61,125 nt of DNA, taken from positions 1 to 61,125 of the forward strand of contig NZ_WOTH01000018.1 of assembly GCF_011516945.1 (NCBI RefSeq), in the 5' to 3' direction. Position numbers and translations under genes: made by a program. Under the pieces are notes generated by a model that was not told the DNA's origin, did no database searches, and saw nothing but the letters and a program-made list of their open reading frames with translations. This document shows positions 19,796 to 30,019 of this stretch, piece by piece; position 1 is the first letter of the stretch; each line of letters starts with the position of its first letter. Source of the stretch: Acetobacter estunensis. Its GTDB lineage: Bacteria > Pseudomonadota > Alphaproteobacteria > Acetobacterales > Acetobacteraceae.

Positions 19796-20290
19796 CTGCG
19801 CCGCCTTCATGAACGCCTCCAGCCCTCCTTCGAGCGCCATGCGAAAGGCGCCCAGAGTCTCCTCGCTCACATGGTGCTCCATGCCTTCCGCATCGATCTG
19901 GGCGCTCTCGCGACTGACACCCAACGCCAGCAGGAACCGCTCCACCACCTGATGTCGGATGCGGGCATCATCCGCCACCTTTTGCCCCGCCTCGCTCAAG
20001 AAAACTCCGCGATAGGGCTTTTGGTGCACCAGCCCTTCCGCCACCAGACGTGCCAGCATCTTGGCGACCGTCGGCTGCGACACGCCCAGACGCTTTGCGA
20101 TCTCGACCTGACGGGCCTCTCCACCCTCAAGCAGAAGGTCGGAGATCAGTTCAAGATAGTCCTCCACCAGAACGCTTCGGCGCGCTTCCCGCGCAGCCTC
20201 GAAGCCCCGGCTCTGTGTCTCCACATCCGGCATCCGCCGCGACGCGCCACGGCTTTCCTTTCTGGACACCTGTTTTCTCCCGGCGATCAT
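19787..20290 (-). CDS. mntR: Manganese-responsive regulator MntR
   Basis: A DtxR/MntR-family metalloregulator. The winged helix is clear ([20 protein letters not shown], then [25 protein letters not shown]), followed by the dimerisation/metal region with [24 protein letters not shown] and the metal-site [11 protein letters not shown]. In Gram-negative bacteria MntR represses Mn uptake and activates export when Mn is bound. Start uncertain: ATG 20290 gives 167 aa, ATG 20233 gives 148 aa; neither has a strong ribosome site. No mntH lies in the window. Downstream of ogt on the same strand (48-base gap), so possibly cotranscribed. Confidence 0.88.
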   Translation of the reverse strand: MIAGRKQVSRKESRGASRRMPDVETQSRGFEAAREARRSVLVEDYLELISDLLLEGGEARQVEIAKRLGVSQPTVAKMLARLVAEGLVHQKPYRGVFLSEAGQKVADDARIRHQVVERFLLALGVSRESAQIDAEGMEHHVSEETLGAFRMALEGGLEAFMKAAQKK

Positions 20291-20338
20291 GCCCGTGGGA
20301 CATAGATCATGCACCACAGGCAATCCAGTCGCATCGCC

Positions 20339-20791
20339 TCAACGAGGAAGGCTCGCTCCTTCAAGTTCCAGCAACCACACCTTGTCGTCCACGCCACCGT
20401 CACCGGAATAGCCTCCCAGTCCGGACGCCGCCACGACACGATGACAGGGGATGAGAATGGGAACGGGGTTACGCCCCACGGCCTGCCCCACCGAACGGGG
20501 AGATCCCCCCACTTCGGCGGCGATCTGTGCGTATGTCCGGGTCTCGCTCGCCGGAATGCGCAGCAGGGCATCCCAAACCTTTTTCTGATAGGCCGTGCCG
20601 AACGGCGCGAGCGCGAACGGAAACTGTCCCTTTGGAGTATCGAACCACGCATCCAGCCAGTCCCGCGCCTGACACAGCAGCGGCGTTTCCGTCTGATCGC
20701 GGCCCCAGCCCCAATCCAGCGAAATGATCGCGCCGTCCTCTTCGGTGAGCGTCAAAGGCCCCAAAGGTGAATGAAGCGAAAGTTGCGGCAT
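20339..20791 (-). CDS. ogt: Methylated-DNA--protein-cysteine methyltransferase
   Basis: Suicide repair protein that takes methyl groups from O6-methylguanine. The active-site motif is [17 protein letters not shown] with the acceptor Cys near residue 119, preceded by the helix-turn-helix [25 protein letters not shown] equivalent (shown as [20 protein letters not shown]). Length 150 aa, typical for the Ogt form without the Ada regulatory domain. Followed by mntR on the same strand; divergent from mnmE. Confidence 0.93.
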   Translation of the reverse strand: MPQLSLHSPLGPLTLTEEDGAIISLDWGWGRDQTETPLLCQARDWLDAWFDTPKGQFPFALAPFGTAYQKKVWDALLRIPASETRTYAQIAAEVGGSPRSVGQAVGRNPVPILIPCHRVVAASGLGGYSGDGGVDDKVWLLELEGASLPR

Positions 20792-20908
20792 GACGGAGTC
20801 CTCATTACGCGCGAACAGCCTGCTGACGTGCTACACGCTGTCCCAGCTTGCCTGAACTGTCCGCACTCTGCGAATGACAGTCCCGCCACTAACCGGAAAC
20901 GCAAGACC

Positions 20909-22246
20909 GTGCCCACGCCGTCCGCCCTTCGCACCCAACCCCTTGAGCCGATTTTCGCGCTCGCCACCGGCACTGCCCGCGCCGCCATCGCCGTGATGCG
21001 CGTCAGCGGAACCGGCAGCGATGCGATCCTGCGCCGTCTTCTCGGCACACTCCCCGCTCCCCGCAAAGCCAGCCTGCGCCGTCTGTGGCGCGATGCCGTG
21101 CACCGCACGGATGCGCTGGACGATGCACTGGTGCTGTGGCTCCCCGGTCCCGCCAACTACACGGGCGAAGACAGCTTCGAGCTTCATTTGCATGCCGGAC
21201 CCGCCATCGTCTCGGCCGTGGCAAGCGCACTGGTGGAGGCCGGAGCGCGCCCGGCCGAACCGGGGGAGTTCACGCGGCGTGCCTTTCTGCATGGCCGCAT
21301 CGACCTGACGGAAGCCGAGGGCATTGCCGACCTGATCGAAGCCGAGACCGAAGCGCAGCGGAAACAGGCGCTGGCGCAGTCCGAAGGCCGACTGGGCACG
21401 CTCTATCGCGGCTGGGCCGACCGCCTGCGCAACGTGCTGGCGCGACAGGAAGCGCTGATCGATTTTCCCGACGAAGATTTGCCGCCGGAAGTGGAAGCCG
21501 CTCTTCTGACCGAGACCGCCGCCCTTCGTGACGAGATCAGTGCCCATCTGGCAGATGGCGAACGGGGCGAGCGCATCCGGCGCGGCCTCACCATCGCCAT
21601 TGTCGGACCGCCGAACGCAGGCAAGTCCACGCTGCTCAACCATCTCGCCGAACGTCAGGCCGCCATTGTCTCGCCCGTGGCCGGCACGACGCGAGATGCC
21701 ATCGAGATCGTCACCATGCTGGCCGGTGTGCGCGTCACTCTGGTGGACACGGCGGGACTGCGCGAGACCACCGATCCGATCGAGGCGGAGGGGGTGAAAC
21801 GGGCGATGTTTCACGTGGAACATGCCGACTGCGTGGTGCAGATGTTCTTCGCCGAAGCGGCACCTGATCATCTGCTGCCGGGCGCCTTGCCCGTATGCAA
21901 CAAGATCGATCTTGCTCCAGCCCCTTTCACCATCGAAGATGTGCCCGTGCTCGGCATCAGCCTGCGCGACGAAACTGGACTGGCCGCCTTGCAGGAAAAT
22001 CTGGAGCGGCGCGTGCGGGAACTGACAGCCTCGGGCAGCATCGCCCCTCCATTGACCCGCGCCCGCCACCGTGCGGCCGCCATGGTGGCGCACGAGCATC
22101 TCAAGGCCGCGCTCGCCGTTGACTGGCCGGAAATGCGCGGCGAGGAACTGAGACTTGCCATGCGCGCACTCGGTCGCCTGACCGGTGAGGTGGGTGTGGA
22201 AGATCTTCTGGACACTGTTTTCGGACAGTTCTGCATTGGCAAATGA
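20909..22246 (+). CDS. mnmE: tRNA modification GTPase MnmE
   Basis: With MnmG it forms the cmnm5 side chain on wobble uridine 34 of tRNAs. The 445 aa show the N-terminal tetrahydrofolate-binding domain ([36 protein letters not shown]), a helical domain, the inserted G domain ([21 protein letters not shown]) and the C-terminal FCIGK whose Cys is conserved in the family. The GTG at 20909 begins right at the family's N-terminus; the frame is open to 20771 but overlaps ogt. A parS-like site is embedded in the gene at 21807-21822. First of mnmE-mnmG-rsmG-parA-parB. Confidence 0.95.
   Translation: MPTPSALRTQPLEPIFALATGTARAAIAVMRVSGTGSDAILRRLLGTLPAPRKASLRRLWRDAVHRTDALDDALVLWLPGPANYTGEDSFELHLHAGPAIVSAVASALVEAGARPAEPGEFTRRAFLHGRIDLTEAEGIADLIEAETEAQRKQALAQSEGRLGTLYRGWADRLRNVLARQEALIDFPDEDLPPEVEAALLTETAALRDEISAHLADGERGERIRRGLTIAIVGPPNAGKSTLLNHLAERQAAIVSPVAGTTRDAIEIVTMLAGVRVTLVDTAGLRETTDPIEAEGVKRAMFHVEHADCVVQMFFAEAAPDHLLPGALPVCNKIDLAPAPFTIEDVPVLGISLRDETGLAALQENLERRVRELTASGSIAPPLTRARHRAAAMVAHEHLKAALAVDWPEMRGEELRLAMRALGRLTGEVGVEDLLDTVFGQFCIGK
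21807..21822. promoter_or_regulatory. parS centromere site inside mnmE
   Basis: TGTTTCACGTGGAACA differs by one base from the widespread ParB target TGTTTCACGTGAAACA. It sits in frame so that it encodes MFHVEH within the MnmE G domain. A second site lies 2.4 kb downstream, and parA/parB follow. Confidence 0.85.
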
Positions 22247-22265
22247 GAAAAATGGAGGCCGCGTC

Positions 22266-24134
22266 ATGAAAAATCAGTTCGATGTCATCGTTGTGGGCGG
22301 CGGCCATGCCGGATGCGAGGCCGCCGCTGCCGCTGCCCGTTGCGGCGCGCGGACAGTGCTGCTCACGCACCGGATGGAGACCGTGGGCGCGATGTCCTGC
22401 AACCCGGCCATCGGCGGGATTGGCAAGGGTCATCTCGTGCGCGAGATCGATGCGCTGGACGGCCTGATGGGTCGGGCGGCCGATGCGGCGGGCATTCACT
22501 TCAAACTGCTCAACCGTTCCAAGGGACCAGCCGTGCATGGCCCCCGCGCGCAGGCTGATCGGGGGCTGTATCGAGATGCCATTCACACCCTTCTCCACGC
22601 CACTGAAAACCTGACACTTCTTGAAGCTGCCGTGGACGATCTGAATCTCGCACCGGATGGCAGCGTCAGCGGCGTAACCTGCGAAGACGGTCGCACATTC
22701 ACCGCACCGTCCGTCGTTATCGCCGCTGGCACGTTCCTGCGCGGCGTAATTCATTTTGGACACGACACCCAACCGGCCGGCCGTGTGGGCGACCGACCAG
22801 CTAACGCGCTGGGGCGTCGGCTGGAAGCCCTCGGCCTGCCCATGGGGCGATTGAAAACTGGCACGCCTGCGCGCCTCGATCGCGCCAGCATCGACTGGGA
22901 ATCTCTGGCTGAAGACGCTGGCGATGCGCAGCCCGAACCGTTTTCGCGCCTGACGGAACGCATCACCAACCCGCAAATAAGCTGCCGGATCACGGCCACG
23001 AATGAGCGCACTCACGACATCATTCGTGATAGCCTCCATCTTTCCGCAGTCTATAGCGGCGCCATCGCCGGACGCGGACCGCGCTACTGCCCATCGATCG
23101 AAGACAAAGTCGTGCGTTTTGCAGAGCGTACATCGCACCAGATTTTTCTCGAACCTGAGGCCCTGCCGGGCAATCCGGGTGGCGATCTGGTCTATCCCAA
23201 CGGGATTTCCACCAGCCTCCCCCCTGCCGTGCAGGAACGCATGATCCGCACGATGGCGGGGCTGGAAAACGCCCGTATCGTGCGCCCCGGTTACGCCGTG
23301 GAATATGACTACATCGATCCGCGCGCGCTCACGCACTCCTTGGAACTGCGTGCAATTCCCGGCCTGTTCATGGCCGGTCAGATCAATGGCACAACGGGCT
23401 ATGAAGAAGCCGGTGCGCAAGGACTTCTCGCCGGCGTCAACGCCGCGCATCGTGCTGCGGGAAATACGCCTGTTACGCTCTCACGCAGCGATGCCTATAT
23501 CGGCGTCATGATTGACGATCTGGTGACGCAGGGCGTCTCCGAACCCTACCGCATGTTCACCTCTCGCGCGGAATATCGCCTGACACTTCGCGCCGACAAC
23601 GCTGATCTTCGCCTGACACCCATTGGAGAGACATGGGGATGCGTGGACACCATGCGCGCCACCCTGTTCGGGCAAACCCGTGTGGCGATCCAGAGTGCGA
23701 CGGAACGTGCCGCGCAGGAAACTTGGCTTCCCGCACCTTTAATAGCCGCGGGCGTTTCCGTCTCACCCGATGGGCGACGCCGCTCCCTGCTGGACGTGTT
23801 GGCAACGGGAGCAAAGGCCGACGCAATCGGACTGCTTGCGCCATGGTTTGTGGCCCTACCCCCGCGCATTCGGCTGCATGTGGAAACGGAAGCGCGTTAC
23901 AGCGGCTACCTCGCCCGCCAAGAGCGCGAGATCCGGCAGCTTCACAATGAATCCTCCATTATCGTGCCGGAAGATTTCGATTTCAGTCGCGTCGGCGGCC
24001 TGAGCGCGGAAATGCGCGAACGCTTTGAGCGGGCACACCCAGCCAACTTCGCAGCTGCCCAACGCATTCCGGGCGTCACACCCTCCGCGCTAATGGCGCT
24101 TCTCGCCCACCTGAAACAGCAGCAGGCCGCCTGA
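22266..24134 (+). CDS. mnmG: tRNA uridine-5-carboxymethylaminomethyl modification enzyme MnmG
   Basis: FAD-dependent partner of MnmE. The N-terminus [20 protein letters not shown] is the dinucleotide-binding fold, then [20 protein letters not shown] (shown as [20 protein letters not shown]) and [17 protein letters not shown], both diagnostic. Further family blocks are [20 protein letters not shown] and [15 protein letters not shown]. Length 622 aa, as expected. The ATG at 22266 has GGAGG eight bases upstream. It begins 19 bases after mnmE stops, and rsmG begins four bases after its own stop, so the three form an operon. Confidence 0.97.
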   Translation: MKNQFDVIVVGGGHAGCEAAAAAARCGARTVLLTHRMETVGAMSCNPAIGGIGKGHLVREIDALDGLMGRAADAAGIHFKLLNRSKGPAVHGPRAQADRGLYRDAIHTLLHATENLTLLEAAVDDLNLAPDGSVSGVTCEDGRTFTAPSVVIAAGTFLRGVIHFGHDTQPAGRVGDRPANALGRRLEALGLPMGRLKTGTPARLDRASIDWESLAEDAGDAQPEPFSRLTERITNPQISCRITATNERTHDIIRDSLHLSAVYSGAIAGRGPRYCPSIEDKVVRFAERTSHQIFLEPEALPGNPGGDLVYPNGISTSLPPAVQERMIRTMAGLENARIVRPGYAVEYDYIDPRALTHSLELRAIPGLFMAGQINGTTGYEEAGAQGLLAGVNAAHRAAGNTPVTLSRSDAYIGVMIDDLVTQGVSEPYRMFTSRAEYRLTLRADNADLRLTPIGETWGCVDTMRATLFGQTRVAIQSATERAAQETWLPAPLIAAGVSVSPDGRRRSLLDVLATGAKADAIGLLAPWFVALPPRIRLHVETEARYSGYLARQEREIRQLHNESSIIVPEDFDFSRVGGLSAEMRERFERAHPANFAAAQRIPGVTPSALMALLAHLKQQQAA

Positions 24135-24138
24135 CCCA

Positions 24139-24741
24139 ATGCCGACTCCTCCACACCCCCTATCGCTGCCTGATGTTCCACGTGAAACATTCGAACGTCT
24201 TGTCTGCTTCGCGGACCTCCTCACGCGCTGGACACAAAAGATCAACCTGATTTCGTCGCGCGATCTTCCGCATTTATGGTCCCGTCACATCGAAGACTGT
24301 CTCCAACTCGTGCCTCTGGTGGAACGCGGCACGCGCATCACCGATCTGGGATCGGGAGGCGGATTTCCCGGCCTGATCCTCGCCATCGCGGCCGATGCAG
24401 ACGTCACGCTGGTGGAATCGGATCGACGGAAAGCCGCGTTCCTGCGTGAGGCCAGTCGCGCAACGGGTTGCCGCACGCGCGTAATCGACCGGCGCATCGA
24501 AACGCTTGATCTGCCACCCGCCCCCGTCGTGACAGCGCGGGCTCTGGCACGCCTCGACCAACTGCTGGACTGGTCCGCTCCCTTGATCGCTCCGGGCGGT
24601 TTCGCCCTCTTTCTGAAGGGGCAACATGCGCCCGATGAGTTGACCGACGCGGAGCGCCACTGGCACATGACGGTTGAACGCATTCCAAGCCGCACACCCG
24701 GCGGCACCATCCTCAAGATAAGTGACATCCGGCGTGTCTGA
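24139..24741 (+). CDS. rsmG: 16S rRNA (guanine-527-N7) methyltransferase RsmG
   Basis: Also called GidB; it methylates G527 of 16S rRNA and its loss gives low-level streptomycin resistance. The S-adenosylmethionine fold shows [20 protein letters not shown] as motif I, then [20 protein letters not shown] and [15 protein letters not shown]. Length 200 aa, normal. The N-terminal [10 protein letters not shown] is encoded by a parS site (24174-24189). The 3' end overlaps the parA start. Confidence 0.95.
   Translation: MPTPPHPLSLPDVPRETFERLVCFADLLTRWTQKINLISSRDLPHLWSRHIEDCLQLVPLVERGTRITDLGSGGGFPGLILAIAADADVTLVESDRRKAAFLREASRATGCRTRVIDRRIETLDLPPAPVVTARALARLDQLLDWSAPLIAPGGFALFLKGQHAPDELTDAERHWHMTVERIPSRTPGGTILKISDIRRV
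24174..24189. promoter_or_regulatory. parS centromere site inside rsmG
   Basis: TGTTCCACGTGAAACA is one base from the consensus ParB target TGTTTCACGTGAAACA. It encodes part of the DVPRET segment of RsmG, 0.5 kb upstream of parA. Confidence 0.88.
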
Positions 24742-25567
24742 ATCGCAGAAAATCACTCGTAAAAACCGGGGCAGAACGCGAGCCCCCATCGTCCTGGCCA
24801 TTGCCAATCAGAAAGGTGGCGTGGGCAAGACCACAACGGCCATCAACCTCGCGGCGGCCCTTGCCCAGAATGGCAGCCGCGTCACACTGATCGACCTGGA
24901 CCCGCAGGGCAACGCCTCCACGGGACTGGGCGTGGACTACAACGCCCGCACACGCGGCTCCTACACGCTGCTCATGGGCGAAGCCCCGGCGCAGGATCTG
25001 TTGCAGGAAACCGAGGTGGACAATCTCGACGTCATCGTCGCCAGCACGGAGCTGGTGGGGGCCGAGATTGAACTGATCGCGGAAGACGGGCGCGAACAGC
25101 GTCTCAAAACGGCCATTGCGGGGCTGAGCGAGCAGACGGATTACATCATCATCGATTGCCCACCCAGTCTCGGGCTGTTGACGCTCAACGCGCTGGTGGC
25201 GGCAGATGGGGTTGTGGCACCTCTCCAATGTGAGTTCTTCGCGCTGGAAGGCATCAGTCACCTCACGAAAACTATCGAGCAGGTGCGTCGCCAGTTCAAT
25301 CCCACGCTGTCCACCGCGGGCATCGTGCTGACCATGTATGACCGCCGCAACAACCTGTCCGAACTTGTCGCCGCCGATGCCCGGAGCTTCTTCGGCGATG
25401 CGGTGATGCAGACTGTCATTCCCCGCAACATCCGCATTTCGGAAGCGCAGAGCCATGGCACGCCGGTCATGACCTATGACCCGCGTTCGAGTGGCGCAGC
25501 GTCCTATACGGCGCTTGCCAAGGAATTGCAGACACGTCTGGACAGCCGCAAGGGAGGCACACCGTGA
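24722..25567 (+). CDS. parA: Chromosome partitioning ATPase ParA (Soj)
   Basis: The deviant Walker A motif [21 protein letters not shown], Walker A' region [15 protein letters not shown] and Walker [16 protein letters not shown] mark a ParA ATPase of 281 aa. It moves ParB-parS complexes apart and so separates replicated origins. The start is GTG at 24722, overlapping rsmG; a second in-frame GTG at 24734 also overlaps and cannot be excluded. ParB follows with a GTGA overlap, so the two are translationally coupled. Confidence 0.95.
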   Translation: MTSGVSESQKITRKNRGRTRAPIVLAIANQKGGVGKTTTAINLAAALAQNGSRVTLIDLDPQGNASTGLGVDYNARTRGSYTLLMGEAPAQDLLQETEVDNLDVIVASTELVGAEIELIAEDGREQRLKTAIAGLSEQTDYIIIDCPPSLGLLTLNALVAADGVVAPLQCEFFALEGISHLTKTIEQVRRQFNPTLSTAGIVLTMYDRRNNLSELVAADARSFFGDAVMQTVIPRNIRISEAQSHGTPVMTYDPRSSGAASYTALAKELQTRLDSRKGGTP

Positions 25568-26487
25568 GCACGAAGAAAAAGGCCACCGCACGTCCCCGCC
25601 TCGGGCGCGGTCTGGCGGCACTTCTGGGCGAACAGGCGCCTGTGCAGCCTTCGACGCCCAGCACAGACGCGACACCGGAGGCTCCTCGCAAGCTGCCCGG
25701 TGCGCATGTCAGTTCGCTGCCCATCGAAACCTTGGAGCCAAGCCCCTTCCAGCCCCGGCAGAACATGGAGCCGGAGGCTCTGACGGAACTGACCGAATCC
25801 ATTCGTGCCCGTGGTATTCTCCAACCCATCCTTGCCCGCCCTCATCCGGACAAACCCGGCACATGGCAGATCATCGGCGGAGAGCGTCGGTGGCGCGCCG
25901 CGCAGCAGGCGGGGCTGCATGAGATCCCCGTGCTGGTGCGCGAACTGGACGACACCAATGCCATGGCGGCGGCGTTGGTGGAAAACCTCCAGCGCTCCGA
26001 CCTCAACCCCATGGAAGAGGCCGAAGGCTTCAGTCGCCTGATTGAGGACTATCACCTCACGCAGGACGAACTGGCGCGCGCCATCGGCAAGTCGCGCCCC
26101 CATATCACCAACACCTTGCGGCTGCTACGGCTGCCCGCGCCTTTGCGCCGGGACGTCACGGAAGGCAAACTGTCGGCCGGTCACGCCCGTGCCCTTCTCG
26201 GTCATCCAGATCCTGTGGCAGCTGCCCGCGATGTCATGGCGCGGGATCTTTCCGTTCGTCAGACAGAAGCCCTCGTGCAGCGTGCGGCGAAAACAGCGAG
26301 CACAAAAACGGAAGGCAAGCCCGTCCGCGAAAAGCGCGATCCGGAAATCGCCATGCTGGAGCGCGATCTCTCTGCAAAGCTTGGACTGCGGGTTCAGATC
26401 AAGTTTGACGGACGGGGAGGCGCAATCAGCTTCAATTACAACTCTCTCGACCAGTTCGATGCCCTTCTGGCGCTCCTGAACAGATAA
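25564..26487 (+). CDS. parB: Chromosome partitioning protein ParB (Spo0J)
   Basis: ParB is a CTP-using clamp that loads at parS. The 307 aa have an N-terminal ParA-interaction stretch ([13 protein letters not shown]), the catalytic/CTP domain with [20 protein letters not shown] and [20 protein letters not shown], the helix-turn-helix ([26 protein letters not shown]), and a C-terminal dimerisation domain after a Lys/Ala linker. The GTG start overlaps the parA stop (GTGA). Two parS-like sites lie upstream in mnmE and rsmG. Confidence 0.96.
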   Translation: MSTKKKATARPRLGRGLAALLGEQAPVQPSTPSTDATPEAPRKLPGAHVSSLPIETLEPSPFQPRQNMEPEALTELTESIRARGILQPILARPHPDKPGTWQIIGGERRWRAAQQAGLHEIPVLVRELDDTNAMAAALVENLQRSDLNPMEEAEGFSRLIEDYHLTQDELARAIGKSRPHITNTLRLLRLPAPLRRDVTEGKLSAGHARALLGHPDPVAAARDVMARDLSVRQTEALVQRAAKTASTKTEGKPVREKRDPEIAMLERDLSAKLGLRVQIKFDGRGGAISFNYNSLDQFDALLALLNR

Positions 26488-26566
26488 GGCGATTAACCCT
26501 CTTGCGCCTGTAATTCTCCCCTGCTAAAAGGCGCCCATCGCGACATGGTCGTGATCCTGAAATCCT

Positions 26567-26648
<82 letters not shown>

Positions 26649-27713
26649 TCAACGCTTTCCGTCAGATTTGATATTACCGCCTAACCCGGATTTGGGAAGC
26701 GTTTGGGATTCTTCCAGCTTCCTGATGGCGGAGTCGGCCAGCGCCGTGTCCCGTTTCAGGTAATGGGAGTCGATGATGGCGTTCACATGGGACAGCGAAT
26801 GTCCCGTGATGGTGCCGATTTCCTGCGGCGTGCATCCGGCAACAGAGAGGCGCGTGACAGCCGTCCCACGCAGATCGTGGAAAGTGACGCCCGTAACGCC
26901 CGCGTCCTTCATTGCCTGATTCCATGACGCCCTGAAGCCGTCACTGGTCCATGCACGTTGCCCGCGTTGTGTGGTTAGAATGGTGTCGTTTGCCGGTCCT
27001 CTCCTTTCATCCAGAATCGCACGTAGTTCCGCCGTGGCAGGGATCACGACGCGCGCGCCTGTCTTCTGCTGCGTGAGTCGGATGTATCGCCCGTCATATT
27101 GCGCCCAAGTGAGACGCAGAAGATCGCCCTGCCGCTGGCCCGTGTGCAGTGCCAGCGTGAGCGCAAGGCGAAGATGATCTGGTGCTGAAGCGTGGAAGGC
27201 CGCCAGATCGGCGTCTGTCCACGTCTTGTCGGCCCGTGTGACGTTGTGCAGGCGTCCCGGCTTGGCAACAGGGTTGCGGTCCAGCCATCCACGATCAACG
27301 GCATGATTGAGCGCCACGGACAGCGTACGGAGCCGAATGTCAGCCGTGCGCGGTGTTGCGCTCATGCTGTCCCGCCATGCGAGGAAGACACCCCGCGCCC
27401 GCTTATCGGCCAAGGCAGCGATGGGCATGGTGCCGAACGTCCGCTCGATGACGATCACGGACTCGATGTATTGCCGCCGTGTGGACGGTGCGAGAGCCTG
27501 AAACCTCGGAGTCCGCTGCCATTCGTTGAGAATATGCTGGACGGTCCCGGCAGTTGTTTTCCCTGCCGCCACTTCGGCTTTGCGGTAATTTTCCAGAAAT
27601 TCGGGAGTCCCCGGTTCACCATGGATACGGGGACCGCCCTTGCCGAAATAGTAATACGCCTGCCCGGTTTTGCGGTTGCGGACGGTATTAAGACCGGGGA
27701 GTCGAACGCGCAT
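26649..27713 (-). CDS. int: Tyrosine recombinase (phage integrase)
   Basis: A 354-aa integrase. Catalytic residues can be placed: Arg in ALHTGQRQGDLLRLTWAQ, Lys in the beta-hairpin after QKTGARV, HDLRGTAVTRL with His and Arg, HSLSHVNAIIDSHY with the second His and the nucleophile Tyr near residue 317. The N-terminal part has the SAM-like core-binding domain. It lies against attL with its stop at the repeat edge, the usual position for an integrase acting on the 3' end of a tRNA gene. The 62-aa gene upstream overlaps its start by 26 bases. Confidence 0.95.
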   Translation of the reverse strand: MRVRLPGLNTVRNRKTGQAYYYFGKGGPRIHGEPGTPEFLENYRKAEVAAGKTTAGTVQHILNEWQRTPRFQALAPSTRRQYIESVIVIERTFGTMPIAALADKRARGVFLAWRDSMSATPRTADIRLRTLSVALNHAVDRGWLDRNPVAKPGRLHNVTRADKTWTDADLAAFHASAPDHLRLALTLALHTGQRQGDLLRLTWAQYDGRYIRLTQQKTGARVVIPATAELRAILDERRGPANDTILTTQRGQRAWTSDGFRASWNQAMKDAGVTGVTFHDLRGTAVTRLSVAGCTPQEIGTITGHSLSHVNAIIDSHYLKRDTALADSAIRKLEESQTLPKSGLGGNIKSDGKR

Positions 27714-27876
27714 TGTCTCTCATCCACTGGTCGAGCGGTGATTCCGATTCCTCGGCTTTCGCGAAGTCGATGCGAATTGAGCCGTCAGGAGTGAGAGAGA
27801 CTCCCAACGGCTGTTTCCCCGCCTTCTGGACAGCCCGAAGCGCCCTTGTCAGATCAGCTTGCTTAAAAGAACTCAT
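27688..27876 (-). CDS. Small phage-type protein upstream of the integrase
   Basis: A 62-aa protein beginning MSSFKQADLTRALRAVQKAG, with a PDGSIRIDF strand and a charged C-terminus. Short proteins of this make-up are common just before integrase genes in alphaproteobacterial prophages, but no function is known to me. The overlap with the integrase suggests coupled translation. Confidence 0.75.
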   Translation of the reverse strand: MSSFKQADLTRALRAVQKAGKQPLGVSLTPDGSIRIDFAKAEESESPLDQWMRDNARSTPRS

Positions 27877-27888
27877 CGGGCCGGTCCC

Positions 27889-28206
27889 TTAGCGGATGCG
27901 GACAGAGACGGAAACCGCACCCGCCGCTGCCGCTTCGACGGCATAGCCGATTTCGGTGTTCCCGTCCGCCGTGGCGGTCATGCCGTTCGCGGCGCTGTAA
28001 TAGACAGCATCGCCCACGGCGAAGGCATCGGCCGCAACCTTGGGAGAGGTGAAAACGCCCTCGGTGATAACGTCCAGCGGATCGCCAGAAGTGGCAGCGC
28101 CCACGGCAAAGCCGAACAGCTTGCCCACGAGAACGGGTGCGCCGCTGGCCGTATCAGCCGGGGCCGGAATGGTCACAGTGCGACCGAGAGATTCATAGTT
28201 CTGCAT
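27889..28206 (-). CDS. DUF2190 family protein (capsid cement/head decoration)
   Basis: A 105-aa protein starting MQNYESLGRTVTIPAPADTA, with the family pattern SGAPVLVGKLFGFAV, TEGVFTSPKVAADAFAVGDAVYY and an Ala/Val-rich C-terminal strand. DUF2190 proteins decorate and stabilise phage capsids. AAAGGG precedes the ATG by eight bases. It is the only structural gene of the element. Confidence 0.88.
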   Translation of the reverse strand: MQNYESLGRTVTIPAPADTASGAPVLVGKLFGFAVGAATSGDPLDVITEGVFTSPKVAADAFAVGDAVYYSAANGMTATADGNTEIGYAVEAAAAGAVSVSVRIR

Positions 28207-28286
28207 GTCAGAAGCCCTTTCGGGTGCGGATTGTGGAAATGCCGGGAACTGGCCGCGTTCCGATGGTAGCGGCCAGAATCAGGCGG

Positions 28287-29201
28287 TCAGCAGCGGCAAG
28301 GCGTGCCATCACGTTTGCATTGTTCGGTGGCCCACTCGCCCACGGGTCCGCTTTCGGCCCGCATGAGCGCAATCATGTCCTCCTGCGTGAGTTCGGGGTT
28401 TTCGCGCAAACGGTTGGCAGCGAAGCGAAAGGCTTCGGCGCTGCGATCAACACCGGCCTTGGTGCCGTCTGCTGCTTCGCTGGCGTCACCGAACGCAGGA
28501 CCGGCTACCTTCAGGAGCCATTCCATGTCATCGAACGGCACCAGTCGCAGAGTCTCGGGACAGGACGACACGCGGTTGCGCGTCACGGTATAGAACCGCT
28601 CCCGGTCCAGCCCGATTTCGCAATGCTCGCCACGCGACCAAGCGACACGCTTGCGGTCGCCCATGGCATCAGTGAGTCGCGCGTAGGTTTCGCCGTCCGT
28701 GAGGAAGAACGCTTTAACGCCTTTGCCCGATGGCGACACCTCGGCGTAGGTATCGAAGCGTTTCAGGATGTCATCGGCCCATGGCTTTAGGGCGTCATCA
28801 AACAATTCTTCATAACATGAGTCCAAATCTATCCCACAAAGATACAGACCGCTGTTGTCCTGCAACGCACCGAGACCGATGCCCTCATGGAGTGCACGGT
28901 CGCGGTGCATACGAAAGGCAAGCTGTTCGTGAGTGCCCCACTTCTTCGGGTTGAAACCGTCGCCCTTCTCGTTCGGACGAATGGAGAGGGGAACCTTGCT
29001 GGAGCCGAGAGTGCGCCAAGGCATCCATTGAGGAAGCGGCTCAAGGGATTTCAGGGTGACAGGCTGTTCGCCCAGTGTTAGAATCGTCAGGTCTGTTTTC
29101 TCATCAGACCATCTTTCATTAACCCCGTGGGTGTTCGAGCCATCCACGGGGGATGAAAGCCCAAACTTTGGGTCCGTGCCGGTAACTGCCTGATTTTTCA
29201 T
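28287..29201 (-). CDS. Primase-polymerase-like replication protein, probably C-terminally shortened
   Basis: The 304-aa protein shows the arrangement of archaeo-eukaryotic-type primase-polymerases found in phages and plasmids. GIDLDSC is the acidic metal motif, EVSPSGKGVKAFFL the central motif and CEIGLDRERFYTVT the third. Full-length relatives continue into a helicase domain, which is missing: the protein ends soon after a helical region with CKRDGTPCRC. It may still prime replication of the element, or be a remnant. Assignment rests on motif order, so moderate confidence. Confidence 0.7.
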   Translation of the reverse strand: MKNQAVTGTDPKFGLSSPVDGSNTHGVNERWSDEKTDLTILTLGEQPVTLKSLEPLPQWMPWRTLGSSKVPLSIRPNEKGDGFNPKKWGTHEQLAFRMHRDRALHEGIGLGALQDNSGLYLCGIDLDSCYEELFDDALKPWADDILKRFDTYAEVSPSGKGVKAFFLTDGETYARLTDAMGDRKRVAWSRGEHCEIGLDRERFYTVTRNRVSSCPETLRLVPFDDMEWLLKVAGPAFGDASEAADGTKAGVDRSAEAFRFAANRLRENPELTQEDMIALMRAESGPVGEWATEQCKRDGTPCRC

Positions 29202-29259
29202 AGTTCATCTTTCACTAAGAAAGACGGAAAACTGTTAAAAATCAGAGGCTTATGCTCGC

Positions 29260-29310
29260 CTCTTAATCAGCGGGTCCAAGGTTCGAGCCCTTGTGCGCCC
29301 ACCAGGATTT
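29260..29310. repeat. attR: second copy of the 51-bp tRNA-Lys repeat
   Basis: Exact copy of 26598-26648. The 5' half of the tRNA is absent here, so this is not a second tRNA gene. Chromosomal sequence resumes at 29311. Confidence 0.95.
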
Positions 29311-29482
29311 CCTTTTCTTCCCAGAAATCTCGACTGTTTCTAAGAGCACAAAATCGTGTCTCTGACGTGTTTGAGCATCCCTCAAGCCAGAATACCCGAG
29401 AAGCGCGGCTCCACTTAACGGCTTGTGAAGACAATCGGATTACCCACATTCAGAGTGTCATCGCGGTCAGATCGGAAGCATC

Positions 29483-30019
29483 ATGAAAGGCATAGTCTTC
29501 AATCTTCTGGAAGACGTGGTCAGCGAACAGTTCGGCATCGAGACCTGGGATCTTCTTTTGGAAGACGCCAAGGTGGATGGTGTCTACAGTTCTCTGGGCA
29601 ACTATCCGGATGCGGACATGCTGGCCCTCGTAAAAGCGGCCGCACACCGCCTGAAACTGCCTGAAGGCGAGGTGTTACGCTGGTTTGGTGAGAAGGCGAT
29701 GCCCCTTCTCAAGCAAACCTATCCGGAACTGTTCGAACAGTTCCCCACTGCGCGGACGTTCATCCTGTCCGTCAACACGATCATCCATCCCGAAGTGATG
29801 AAGCTCTATTCCGGAGCATGCTGCCCGTATTTTCATTTCACGGAACAGCCGGACGGCGCGCTGGAAATGCGCTACCAGTCCTCCCGTCATCTTCTCGATC
29901 TCGCACATGGCTTCATTCTTGGAGCAGCCGACATCTGGCATGAGAACATCTCCGTGGAGCGTTATCCTTCCGGCTCCCCGAAAGAAAATGACATGACCAT
30001 CCGCTGGCAGGGTCCATGA
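29483..30019 (+). CDS. H-NOX haem nitric-oxide-binding sensor
   Basis: A stand-alone H-NOX domain protein of 178 aa. The haem ligand is His102 (NTIIHPEVMKLY) and the propionate-binding YxSxR motif is Tyr131-Ser133-Arg135, exactly the positions usual in the family. Bacterial H-NOX proteins bind NO (some also O2) and control a partner encoded next door. Here the stop overlaps the start of a GGDEF gene as ATGA, so the two are coupled and NO most likely modulates cyclic-di-GMP synthesis. GGAAG precedes the start. Confidence 0.93.
   Translation: MKGIVFNLLEDVVSEQFGIETWDLLLEDAKVDGVYSSLGNYPDADMLALVKAAAHRLKLPEGEVLRWFGEKAMPLLKQTYPELFEQFPTARTFILSVNTIIHPEVMKLYSGACCPYFHFTEQPDGALEMRYQSSRHLLDLAHGFILGAADIWHENISVERYPSGSPKENDMTIRWQGP

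Noticed and set aside
20831..22267. 478-aa frame opposite mnmE
   Set aside because: Antisense artefact of mnmE.
22101..23450. 449-aa frame opposite mnmG
   Set aside because: Antisense artefact; the sense gene is unambiguous.
29260..29310. Possible second tRNA-Lys
   Set aside because: Only the 3' half from the anticodon loop is present; it is the attachment repeat.
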